A DNA stretch of 5,046 bases from an uncultured Odoribacter sp. GTDB lineage: Bacteria > Bacteroidota > Bacteroidia > Bacteroidales > Marinifilaceae. Below, one piece after another: positions 1 to 5,020 of this stretch. Within the stretch, counting starts at the first letter, position 1. Each line of letters opens with the position of its first letter. A program made the translations under genes and the position numbers. The notes under the pieces are model-generated. The model saw only the letters and a program-made list of their open reading frames with translations. It was not told where the DNA came from and ran no database searches. Where the stretch lies: NCBI GenBank assembly GCA_910588375.1, contig CAJUQA010000036.1:1-5046 (forward strand). Reading direction: 5' to 3'.

Positions 1-26
1 CCCAAAAAAACGACCGTTTTTTTGGG
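1..26 (+). repeat. Left 26-bp inverted repeat, serine-invertase-like site (core AC)
   Basis: The arm CCCAAAAAAACG is followed by core AC and the perfectly complementary arm CGTTTTTTTGGG. It matches the repeat at 5021-5046 over all 26 bases in inverse orientation. Twelve-base arms around a 2-bp core is the architecture of hix/gix-type serine recombinase sites, where the core sets the direction of exchange. The inner flank differs from that of the right copy, so identity stops at base 26 on the inside. As RNA it could also fold into an 11-bp hairpin with a 4-nt loop, so a terminator role is possible. Confidence 0.75.
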
Positions 27-45
27 AAAAAGGAGGTGGTTTATG

Positions 46-83
46 ATATTAAAATCCCCGCCACGGAAAATGCGTGGCGGGGA
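46..83 (-). terminator. Rho-independent terminator of the leftward lysis operon
   Basis: An 11-bp perfect stem (arms 55-65 and 73-83, core CCCCGCCACG / CGTGGCGGGG) closes a 7-nt loop. On the minus strand it is followed by TTTTAATAT. It lies 12 bp past the stop codon of the last gene of the leftward operon and about 20 bp before the left inverted repeat. On the plus strand the hairpin is followed by GAGAAAAG with no T-run, so it should terminate only leftward transcription. Confidence 0.8.
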
Positions 84-95
84 GAAAAGAAACCG

Positions 96-290
96 TCAGG
101 TTTCTGGAGATGGAGGCTGGCGGTTGTCCCACTGGCGTTTAAGCCAGGCGATTAGGATGGAACTGAGGATACCGCCGACGATGCTTAGCAATTGCCGGAG
201 CAGGATATTACTGAGGTCCGGAGGAAACAGTGACTGACTGAAAAGGAAAGTCATCAGCGTTCCTGTCGAAAAATCAAATAACCGGTTCAT
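96..290 (-). CDS. Small single-pass membrane protein, last gene of the lysis operon
   Basis: This 64-residue protein has one clear hydrophobic segment at about residues 29-50 (rich in L, I, V, G and S), followed by the basic-aromatic KRQW and a short polar, proline-rich tail. A weaker hydrophobic stretch lies near residues 10-22. Its ATG overlaps the stop of the upstream DUF6266-like gene as ATGA (287-290), which suggests translational coupling and supports both this start and the reality of the gene. The terminator follows directly. I do not recognise a family. In size and position at the end of a holin/amidase operon it recalls the tiny membrane 'smalltalk' proteins that accompany amidases in Bacteroidales, but the sequence is not an obvious match. 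It may be an accessory to the holin or a membrane anchor for a product of the operon; that is inference. Confidence 0.65.
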   Translation of the reverse strand: MNRLFDFSTGTLMTFLFSQSLFPPDLSNILLRQLLSIVGGILSSILIAWLKRQWDNRQPPSPET

Positions 291-919
291 GACAATTCAA
301 TACGAACCGATGGAGAAGCGTTCCGTTTCGACTTACTGACGGCGAATGCGTAGATGCAAAGATTTTCTTTGTTCCAACGTTTAGGCAATGTCACCTGCTT
401 GGTTCCATCATTCTTTCGGTCGCTTAACTCAATCAGCATGGATTCACGCCGTTCTTTCTCAAATAAACCGGCGTACACCTTGTCATCTTTGGCTGACAGT
501 CCTGTCACCTCTTCTTTGGTATGAGTAAGCACAACTTGACTGCTATCGGCGTCCCAGTTTGCAGACACTTCCGGCTCTGTTAAAACTCCGGACGAGCATA
601 CCATTTGTTCCGGTGTCAGTGTGGCGTTGAAATCTTCGTCTACTTCTACAAAAGGTACATTGGTCTGTACAAAAGCATTATATACCGTTTTTTGAGTAGC
701 CAAGGGCTTGAAGCCGACTTTGATTACAGGAGCCATTCTTCGGGCTAAATCCACCAATAGACTCATTTTGGCTCGTTGTACCAATTGCTCCGGTGTTTTG
801 GGATTACGGATTGTACCCGGATTCGAACGCATTATCCCCTTTGAATAGAGACGATACATCACTGTATTTGCCAGTTTTTGTCTGACATTGTCGAAAATCG
901 TTGATCTGAAAATTGCCAT
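287..919 (-). CDS. DUF6266-like protein A
   Basis: This 210-residue protein has no signal peptide or membrane segment. The N-terminal part (about residues 1-90) carries the pattern MAIF...N.V.Y......MRSNP....P.TPEQLVQR followed by a helical stretch and N-V-P-F (87-90). The C-terminal part (about 110-210) alternates strand-like segments, suggesting an Ig-like beta domain. It resembles DUF6266 family proteins of Bacteroidetes, whose function is unknown to me. It is a diverged paralogue of the next upstream gene: both begin MAI, have RSNP at residues 31-34, an N-x-P near residue 90, and a similar domain layout. It overlaps the following membrane-protein gene by 4 bases. The AT-rich region before its ATG lacks a Shine-Dalgarno sequence, as is usual in Bacteroidales. 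It may be a cargo or structural component of whatever the holin/amidase pair releases; that is inference. Confidence 0.7.
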   Translation of the reverse strand: MAIFRSTIFDNVRQKLANTVMYRLYSKGIMRSNPGTIRNPKTPEQLVQRAKMSLLVDLARRMAPVIKVGFKPLATQKTVYNAFVQTNVPFVEVDEDFNATLTPEQMVCSSGVLTEPEVSANWDADSSQVVLTHTKEEVTGLSAKDDKVYAGLFEKERRESMLIELSDRKNDGTKQVTLPKRWNKENLCIYAFAVSKSKRNASPSVRIELS

Positions 920-944
920 AACATTAAAATTTAAAGTGAAACAT

Positions 945-978
945 AAAAAATTAGGGATGGGTATTCCCTTGTCGGGAA
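945..978 (-). terminator. Possible weak terminator/attenuator between the two DUF6266-like genes
   Basis: On the minus strand AGGGA (965-969) can pair with TCCCT (953-957) around a 7-nt loop, followed by AATTTTTT (945-952). The same GGGAA segment can instead pair with TTCCC (974-978), so two mutually exclusive hairpins are possible. It lies in the 112-bp gap between the two DUF6266-like genes and could reduce expression of the distal genes. The stems are only 5 bp, so this may be chance. Confidence 0.3.
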
Positions 979-1031
979 ACCTGTTGATACAACGGTGGTT
1001 ATTTCTGTCGTTGTCTCTGTAAAACTGTGAT

Positions 1032-1676
1032 TTATTCTATTGCCGGCAGATAAAAATACCTGTCCGGAGAAAAATGTTGCTCTTCTTTGTTTGAAAAATA
1101 GACGTAGAGATGCAAGTCTTCGTTTCCTGCCTGGGGCAAAAGCAGTACGGCCTCTTCATCCCGGCGAGATACTTCCGGTAGGGAAAGAACATGCAGAGAA
1201 AAATTTCCCTTACCGTCAAGCCAGACGGCGTGGAGGCGGTCGGACATGCTACCGGCAATTTTAGGGAGAGGATTTTTCCACATTAAATGTATTTTCCCGT
1301 TTCCATAATCGGTAATTTGTAAGAATTGGGGGGCTTCCAGCCTTCCTTTGCTTATATGCAACATACTGTAATCGCCAATAGTGTGTCCGGCATTGAAAAC
1401 CGGCATGTTCTCCCGTAAGAAAAGATTGTAGCCACTCATAATCATGTTCCGGGCCGCAATCCGCCAAATTTTAGGGAGAAGAGTGTCCTGGTTCGCCCGA
1501 TAGAAAAAGACGGCTGTCCTGAAACGATTTTGTTGCAATTCTTGAGCAGGAGACCATGAAATCGATACATTTACGGGGTTACTCCTGACCCGGGTTTGTC
1601 CTTTTACTCCGTATAGAATCAGATTCCCGATTTTACCTTTCATTTTATGAAACAGTGGTGAAAAAATAATAGCCAT
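1032..1676 (-). CDS. DUF6266-like protein B
   Basis: This 214-residue protein is paralogous to DUF6266-like protein A. The N-terminal region has the shared pattern MAII....F.K.KGKIGN...Y.....RVRSNP (RSNP at 31-34) and a helical segment ending N-M-P-V-F (90-94). The C-terminal region (about 112-214) is strand-rich, with the sequence KIHLMWKNP and a run of alternating hydrophobics, suggesting an Ig-like fold. There is no signal peptide or transmembrane segment. Identity with its paralogue is low and concentrated in the first 35 residues, so the duplication is old or the two were gained separately. It follows the amidase gene after 163 bp and precedes its paralogue by 112 bp, in the same direction. 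Membership of DUF6266 is my recognition of the N-terminal signature and is less certain here than for protein A. Confidence 0.65.
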   Translation of the reverse strand: MAIIFSPLFHKMKGKIGNLILYGVKGQTRVRSNPVNVSISWSPAQELQQNRFRTAVFFYRANQDTLLPKIWRIAARNMIMSGYNLFLRENMPVFNAGHTIGDYSMLHISKGRLEAPQFLQITDYGNGKIHLMWKNPLPKIAGSMSDRLHAVWLDGKGNFSLHVLSLPEVSRRDEEAVLLLPQAGNEDLHLYVYFSNKEEQHFSPDRYFYLPAIE

Positions 1677-1754
1677 GACTGTTGTTGTTTTTATGTTAAT
1701 TTAAATTCTATTTTGCCAGTCTAATAGATGTTTTGCTTTATTCTTTCAATTCTT

Positions 1755-1810
1755 TCCGTTTTATCTCTGCTTCGGAACGGAGTTGTTTCGGAGATATAAC
1801 GGAGATATAA
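1755..1810. repeat. Tandem 11-bp repeat and small dyad in the amidase-DUF6266 gap
   Basis: CGGAGATATAA occurs twice head to tail (1789-1799 and 1800-1810). Just beside it TCCGTT (1755-1760) and AACGGA (1776-1781) form a 6-bp inverted repeat, and TATCTC (1762-1767) is inverted as GAGATA (1791-1796). These lie in the 163-bp gap between amidase and DUF6266-like protein B. No T-run follows on the minus strand, so a terminator is unlikely. A regulator or ribonuclease site is possible but unproven. Confidence 0.45.
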
Positions 1811-1839
1811 CGACAACATCTATAAGAGAAGGCTATGTA

Positions 1840-2469
1840 TTATCGAGGAGTATGCAGCGTATGATACAACAAAAGCTGGTGCCGGAATTTCTCCATCGGG
1901 AAGGCGGGTCCCGGATCCACTTTCCGGCGGCTGATGTCCGAATGACCTACAATGTATTGTATAGGATATTCACCCAACAATAACTTACAGACGGCAAAGA
2001 CGGCCTGGATTTGTGCCAATGTGTAATTGTGCCAGTAGCTTATGTGACCGTTCACATAATCCGTATAGACTTCGTCGGGCATGTATTCGCGGTTAAACCA
2101 TGAGTAAAAACGTCCTTCCCGACGGTGTAACTGGCCGGCATTGTCCATTTCAATACCGATGGAATAGCGGTTGAGGTTCGTTCGTCCCTCATGTTCACTT
2201 TTCCCTGCATGCCAGGCTATGGTGTCAAACGGTAGAAGCTGGATGATGCCTCCGTCGCGGGCAATGACCAAATGGGCAGAACTGTCGCTGTCGGCACGTG
2301 CCAGGTAATGGGCGGAAGAAAGAGCGTCTGCTCCCTCAGTGTAGTGAAGTACTATCGTATCGGGACATACAAGTTGTCCGCCATGTTTGTCGCAATGCAG
2401 GCGGCGGGCGTTTCGTCCGCAGTATTTACCTGTCAATAGATGATTTTGGATGTACATGATTGATTCCAT
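1840..2469 (-). CDS. N-acetylmuramoyl-L-alanine amidase (Amidase_2/AmpD-type endolysin)
   Basis: This 209-residue zinc amidase would cleave the bond between N-acetylmuramic acid and L-alanine in peptidoglycan. Expected Amidase_2 landmarks are in order: TIVLHYT with zinc ligand His42, SSAHLVIARDG (His65), the AWHAG segment (His87), SIGIEM with Glu107, and GHSDISRRKVDPGPAF with His176 and Asp185 as the other zinc ligands and basic residues between them. All predicted metal ligands are present, so activity is likely. There is no signal peptide and no cell-wall-binding domain, as in phage endolysins that need a holin to reach the wall. The gene lies 20 bp after the holin gene in the same direction. 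The ATG at 2469 is used here; Met5 (2457) is an alternative start. It is more probably part of a lysis or release cassette than a cell-wall recycling AmpD, given its neighbour. Confidence 0.9.
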   Translation of the reverse strand: MESIMYIQNHLLTGKYCGRNARRLHCDKHGGQLVCPDTIVLHYTEGADALSSAHYLARADSDSSAHLVIARDGGIIQLLPFDTIAWHAGKSEHEGRTNLNRYSIGIEMDNAGQLHRREGRFYSWFNREYMPDEVYTDYVNGHISYWHNYTLAQIQAVFAVCKLLLGEYPIQYIVGHSDISRRKVDPGPAFPMEKFRHQLLLYHTLHTPR

Positions 2470-2489
2470 TTAAGGGTGATTAAAAAGTG

Positions 2490-2852
2490 TCAGATTTTTC
2501 GGATTTTGCCGGTTACTTTCTCGATACTGCGTCCGATGACATAGCCTCCGAGACCGATTTCCAGTAAGTTCCAGAATTCGGAAGTGTTTTCAAGCAGGGG
2601 AATCGGGATAAAGGCTCCCAGCAGGACGATAAACGTGAATGCCAGCATGACAATAGGGCGCCACGATTTTTGCAGCCAGTTACCTTGTGCTTCGGTCCGG
2701 ATGATGGACGCCTGTTCTTTTTCCAGTTCCGAAGCATAGTGATAGAGCGTGTCGACAATGGTCGAACGGATTTGTTTTTTCTCGCTTGCCGAGAGGGAAA
2801 GGTTGTCGATGATGCCACCGATTTCACTTACCATGTTTGTCATTTTTTTCAT
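2490..2852 (-). CDS. 3TM-type holin (GTA_holin_3TM-like)
   Basis: This 120-residue protein has an amphipathic, charged N-terminal half (residues 1-58), then the family hallmark E-A-x-G-x-W-L-Q-x-S-W-R-P (54-66). A hydrophobic segment spans about 66-88 (VMLAFTFIVLLGAFIPIPLL) and a second, glycine-rich one about 93-110, ending in a basic tail (KVTGKIRKI). This matches the holin family called 3TM holin of phages and gene-transfer agents, which forms membrane lesions that let endolysin through or release particles. It is the first gene of the leftward operon, with a TAnnTTTG promoter about 30 bp upstream, and is followed 20 bp later by the amidase. The pairing supports the call. Which particle or protein is released is not evident from the window. 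Confidence 0.85.
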   Translation of the reverse strand: MKKMTNMVSEIGGIIDNLSLSASEKKQIRSTIVDTLYHYASELEKEQASIIRTEAQGNWLQKSWRPIVMLAFTFIVLLGAFIPIPLLENTSEFWNLLEIGLGGYVIGRSIEKVTGKIRKI

Positions 2853-2881
2853 AGGTTCACTATTGTGGATTGATGTCGATG

Positions 2882-2889
2882 CAAAGGTA
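2882..2889 (-). promoter_or_regulatory. Bacteroides-type promoter -7 box for the lysis operon
   Basis: The minus strand reads TACCTTTG followed by CATCGAC, an exact match to the Bacteroides -7 consensus TAnnTTTG. It is placed to start transcription about 25 nt before the holin ATG at 2852. No convincing -33 TTTG lies 19-21 bp upstream, but that element is weakly conserved. It would drive all five leftward genes. Confidence 0.6.
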
Positions 2890-3030
2890 GATTGTGGCTT
2901 TTCCCTCCATGGGCTACTATCCTGCGGAAAAGGAGAAAAAAAGACAAACAGGATTGATAATGAAGTAATTAAAAATGAATATTTCTGTTTTTACTTTCTG
3001 AAACGGGCTATATGAGGGATTAATTGCCAA

Positions 3031-3069
3031 CTCTACCAATTATTGAAATAATTATCTATTTTTGTAGAG
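3031..3069 (+). promoter_or_regulatory. Promoter with nested dyads ahead of the ATPase remnant
   Basis: TATTTTTG at 3057-3064 fits the -7 consensus TAnnTTTG and lies 25 bp before the ATG at 3089. Upstream is a perfect 16-bp dyad, AATTATT-GA-AATAATT (3038-3053). An outer pair, CTCTAC (3031-3036) and GTAGAG (3064-3069), brackets the box. The dyad sits where a repressor could block RNA polymerase. The promoter appears intact although the gene behind it is broken. Confidence 0.4.
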
Positions 3070-3088
3070 AATACGTATTTGGAACAGC

Positions 3089-3390
3089 ATGACGGAATAT
3101 CGTAAAAGAATAGCGGATAAACTCCTGGAATATAGGACATCCGCTATTTTGTGAATCTTTCCATTGCGGCGGCATCACTCGGTATCGGTCTGGAAGACTT
3201 GATAAATGACCTCGGCGGTGACAAGGCCATCGAGCGTGGCGCTGAGACTTTGAAAGCGCTGAGAGATAAAATAGACATCACAAAGATGCCTAAGCCGTCA
3301 TTTATGATGGTGGTGACGGCGGTCGGAACATATGCCTACAAACGGGCTGACGATGTGTGGATTGTTCCTGTCGGTTGTTTGAAGGATTAA
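3089..3390 (+). pseudogene. Remnant of a DUF4143-family ATP-binding protein
   Basis: The ATG at 3089 opens a 21-codon frame beginning MTEYRKRIADKLLEYR, the typical N-terminus of Bacteroidales ATP-binding proteins with a DUF4143 domain. It stops at TGA 3152-3154. A second frame (open from 3136) carries the C-terminus of the same family: FV..SIAAASLGIG..DLINDL, then LGGDKAIERGAETLKAL, and the closing KPSFMMVVTAVGTYAYKR...VWIVPVGCLKD. In intact members (about 400 residues or more) the Walker A/B ATPase region lies between the first two blocks, and about 60 residues lie between INDL and LGGD. Both stretches are absent. The gene therefore suffered two internal deletions and a frame change and cannot make an ATPase. 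GTG 3151 could start a 79-residue fragment, but I think that unlikely to be functional. Confidence 0.75.
3109..3148 (+). repeat. 10-bp inverted repeat at the deletion junction of the pseudogene
   Basis: AATAGCGGAT (3109-3118) is perfectly inverted as ATCCGCTATT (3139-3148) around a 20-nt spacer. The right arm is followed by TTG, giving a short T-run. It falls exactly where the N-terminal block of the ATPase remnant meets the C-terminal block, so it may mark the deletion mechanism or now act as a weak terminator. Confidence 0.55.
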
Positions 3391-3404
3391 TCCGCTAAAT
3401 AAGC

Positions 3405-4082
3405 TCAGGGAGATGTGTCCATGTATTTTCGATATTGTTCGTACAACTCGGCAAGAAAGCGGGTTGGCTGTTCGCGGTTTGTCATTTTATAGATGCTTTG
3501 TTCCAGGTGAACGGGCGGTGATTGATGAAAAAAGCGGAACCAGGCATGAAACCAGTGCTGTTTGCTGATATTTGCTTCTAAAGGCAGAATATGGCCACAC
3601 AGCAGAAAAGCATGCCCGATTTCCAATAGTTGTATTTGTTTGCCCGTCCAACGGTAAGGCGAAGTTTCCTCACCTTGTGGATCCGTTATGAACATGTAGG
3701 CCCGGGAAATCGATTCAAATTGCAAGTGCATGAAGTTCTGTGTATAAACACGGGCTTCATCAGATATTTTTTCTGTCTCCTCGCAGGCTTGAACAGAGAG
3801 TATGTGAAAATTCCGATGATGGATATTTCCTTTCTCACAATGACTGAAATAGTTTTTGGCTCGTTGAAGCCAGAACGTGTATATCTTTTGCCAGTGTCGT
3901 TTCTCATTGGTTGTGATATTCCGGATATATTCGCCAATGAAATTAAGTTCAAGATTACGCAACAGGTGTTGGTAGACGTAATAATCTTTTACATTATTAA
4001 AGGAAAAAGAAGGAGATTTTCCCTCTAATTTCGACACGTTGGCCGACTGGATTTCAGTTAGATAGTTTTTTAAAGCTTCCAT
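3405..4082 (-). CDS. RteC-like helical protein
   Basis: This 225-residue protein is probably all-helical and cytosolic, with no signal peptide or transmembrane segment. Its C-terminal part (about 144-222) has W-T-G-K..Q-L-L-E-I-x-x-A, a G-x-I turn, an F-x-x-F-F segment, and the closing N-R-E-Q-P-T-R-F-L-A-E-L..Q-Y-R-K-Y-M-D. This follows the layout of the RteC family (K-x-x-LVELIYAL...GxIN...RTKFLDxL...M), as I recall it. RteC of CTnDOT (about 217 residues) is a DNA-binding activator of excision genes, so a regulatory role is possible. The N-terminal half is not recognisably related. The gene is convergent with the ATPase remnant (14 bp apart) and has its own promoter candidate at 4145-4177. 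The call is moderate: the start at 4082 is the first ATG and fits the length of the family. Confidence 0.5.
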   Translation of the reverse strand: MEALKNYLTEIQSANVSKLEGKSPSFSFNNVKDYYVYQHLLRNLELNFIGEYIRNITTNEKRHWQKIYTFWLQRAKNYFSHCEKGNIHHRNFHILSVQACEETEKISDEARVYTQNFMHLQFESISRAYMFITDPQGEETSPYRWTGKQIQLLEIGHAFLLCGHILPLEANISKQHWFHAWFRFFHQSPPVHLEQSIYKMTNREQPTRFLAELYEQYRKYMDTSP

Positions 4083-4144
4083 AGGCTGAGGTTTGAGATT
4101 GTTATTATTGTACCATATGTTATATTAATGTTCAAAATTCATCT

Positions 4145-4177
4145 CAAATCGTACAATGATAATAAAATTTTAACAAA
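4145..4177 (-). promoter_or_regulatory. Candidate promoter of the RteC-like gene
   Basis: On the minus strand TTTG (4174-4177, within a T6G run) is followed after 20 bp by TACGATTTG (4145-4153), a -7 box with one extra base relative to TAnnTTTG. The leader to the ATG would be about 55-60 nt. ATCTCAAA (4141-4148), overlapping the -7 box, is repeated in inverse orientation at 4092-4099, so a regulator might bind here. Confidence 0.35.
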
Positions 4178-4344
4178 AAATCAATTCTTAAGTTATATAT
4201 ATGTTTTTTATCGTTTATTTTTTGATTCTTTGAACAAGACAGCTTCCTATTTCTATCGATAATGAGGGTTGCAGACAGATTTATTTCATGATTACAAGAA
4301 GTGAAAAAAAGGTGTTTGAAATTTTTATTTTCTGTTTTAATGAG

Positions 4345-4352
4345 TAAATTTG
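4345..4352 (+). promoter_or_regulatory. Bacteroides-type -7 box for the winged-helix regulator gene
   Basis: TAAATTTG is an exact TAnnTTTG match facing the regulator gene, giving a leader of about 105-110 nt that includes the hairpin at 4402-4422. No -33 TTTG is found at ideal spacing (the nearest, 4315-4318, is too far upstream). In such AT-rich DNA a chance match is possible. Confidence 0.4.
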
Positions 4353-4401
4353 TTGCACAATTAAATGGTATTTAGTTGTAATTTTTTGTTATTTTTATTC
4401 T

Positions 4402-4422
4402 GTCCCATTGCAAACATGGGAC
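4402..4422 (+). promoter_or_regulatory. Leader hairpin upstream of the regulator gene
   Basis: GTCCCAT (4402-4408) and ATGGGAC (4416-4422) form a perfect 7-bp stem around the 7-nt loop TGCAAAC. It lies 44 bp before the ATG at 4467. No T-run follows immediately, so it is not a simple terminator. It may be an operator dyad or a structured leader element. Confidence 0.45.
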
Positions 4423-4466
4423 TTACCGGGCGAAGCTGTAAAAAATAGTTCCCTTTTTCGTTTCTG

Positions 4467-4994
4467 ATGCTGGATAGTTTAATCACTTCCAAAACCCGTA
4501 TTAAATTACTTTTAAAGTTTTTCCTGAATTCGACCATGAAAGCGTATTTACGCGGATTGGCGGATGAATTCGGCGAATCGACTAACTCTATTCGTTTGGA
4601 ATTGAATCATCTGGAAGAAGCGGGATTGTTGAAAGCGGAGTCGGATGGAAATAAGAAAGTATATCAAGCCAACCCGGAACATCCTCTGTTTCATGACATT
4701 CGCAGTCTGGTATTGAAACATAGCGGTATCACCCAGATTATTGACCAGGTTGTAGAGAAAACGGGAGATATAGAAAAAGTATGGGTGAAAGGTGATTTTG
4801 CCCAAGGAAAAGACAGCGATGTTGTTGATTTGATTATTCTGGGGAACCGTATAAATGTAGAGTATTTTAACTCTTTGATAAAGAAAGTCGAAAATTTGAT
4901 TAAGCGTAACATCCGTTACGTCATCATCCCCTCCGAATCCGAAGCACAAATGAATTGTACCGGAGAGAAAAACTTGCTGATTTGGAAAAAATAA
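4467..4994 (+). CDS. Winged-helix transcriptional regulator with degenerate nucleotidyltransferase-like domain
   Basis: This 175-residue cytosolic protein begins MLDSLITSKTRIKLLLKFF. A winged helix-turn-helix spans about residues 8-68, with likely recognition helix STNSIRLELNHLEEAGLL (38-55) and wing GNKKVYQAN (61-69). The C-terminal half (about 85-160) has the fold pattern of MNT-type nucleotidyltransferases: G-D-F-A-x-G-K-D-S (109-117), then V-V-D-L-I-I-L-G. The catalytic D-x-D appears lost (V-V-D at 119-121), so it is probably a sensing or binding domain rather than an enzyme. Proteins of this type are, from memory, common in Bacteroides next to surface-polysaccharide gene clusters. The gene is alone on the plus strand at the right edge and reads outward across the right inverted repeat, so genes beyond the window may be co-transcribed. 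Confidence 0.8.
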   Translation: MLDSLITSKTRIKLLLKFFLNSTMKAYLRGLADEFGESTNSIRLELNHLEEAGLLKAESDGNKKVYQANPEHPLFHDIRSLVLKHSGITQIIDQVVEKTGDIEKVWVKGDFAQGKDSDVVDLIILGNRINVEYFNSLIKKVENLIKRNIRYVIIPSESEAQMNCTGEKNLLIWKK

Positions 4995-5020
4995 AACAAT
5001 TATAATCAAGTACTTTTTCA

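Larger units (their letters stand above)
4083..4466. other. AT-rich divergent intergenic region
   Basis: This 384-bp spacer separates the leftward RteC-like gene from the rightward regulator gene. It is very AT-rich, with TATATATATG and several T-runs. It contains a leftward promoter candidate with interleaved inverted repeats near the RteC-like gene, a rightward -7 box at 4345-4352, and a hairpin at 4402-4422. I see no protein-coding frame or recognisable RNA gene in it. Confidence 0.6.

Noticed and set aside
27..42. Minus-strand CCACCTCCTTTTT, which resembles the 3' end of 16S rRNA
   Set aside because: The similarity is just the complement of a Shine-Dalgarno sequence; no rRNA sequence adjoins it.
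22..237. Plus-strand frame with a good Shine-Dalgarno, about 64-71 residues
   Set aside because: It is antisense to the coupled membrane-protein gene and runs through the operon terminator. The protein is arginine-rich and low in recognisable features, so I treat it as a shadow and report only the Shine-Dalgarno motif.
3151..3390. Independent 79-residue gene starting at GTG 3151
   Set aside because: It matches only the C-terminus of a longer ATPase family and joins upstream remnant sequence in another frame; it is better described as part of a pseudogene.
3630..4028. 132-residue plus-strand frame
   Set aside because: It lies opposite the RteC-like gene, and its sequence shows no family resemblance; a shadow frame.
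5011..5019. TACTTTTTC as an outward promoter -7 box next to the right repeat
   Set aside because: It lacks the final G of TAnnTTTG and has no -33 element, so there is not enough support for a promoter firing out of the segment.
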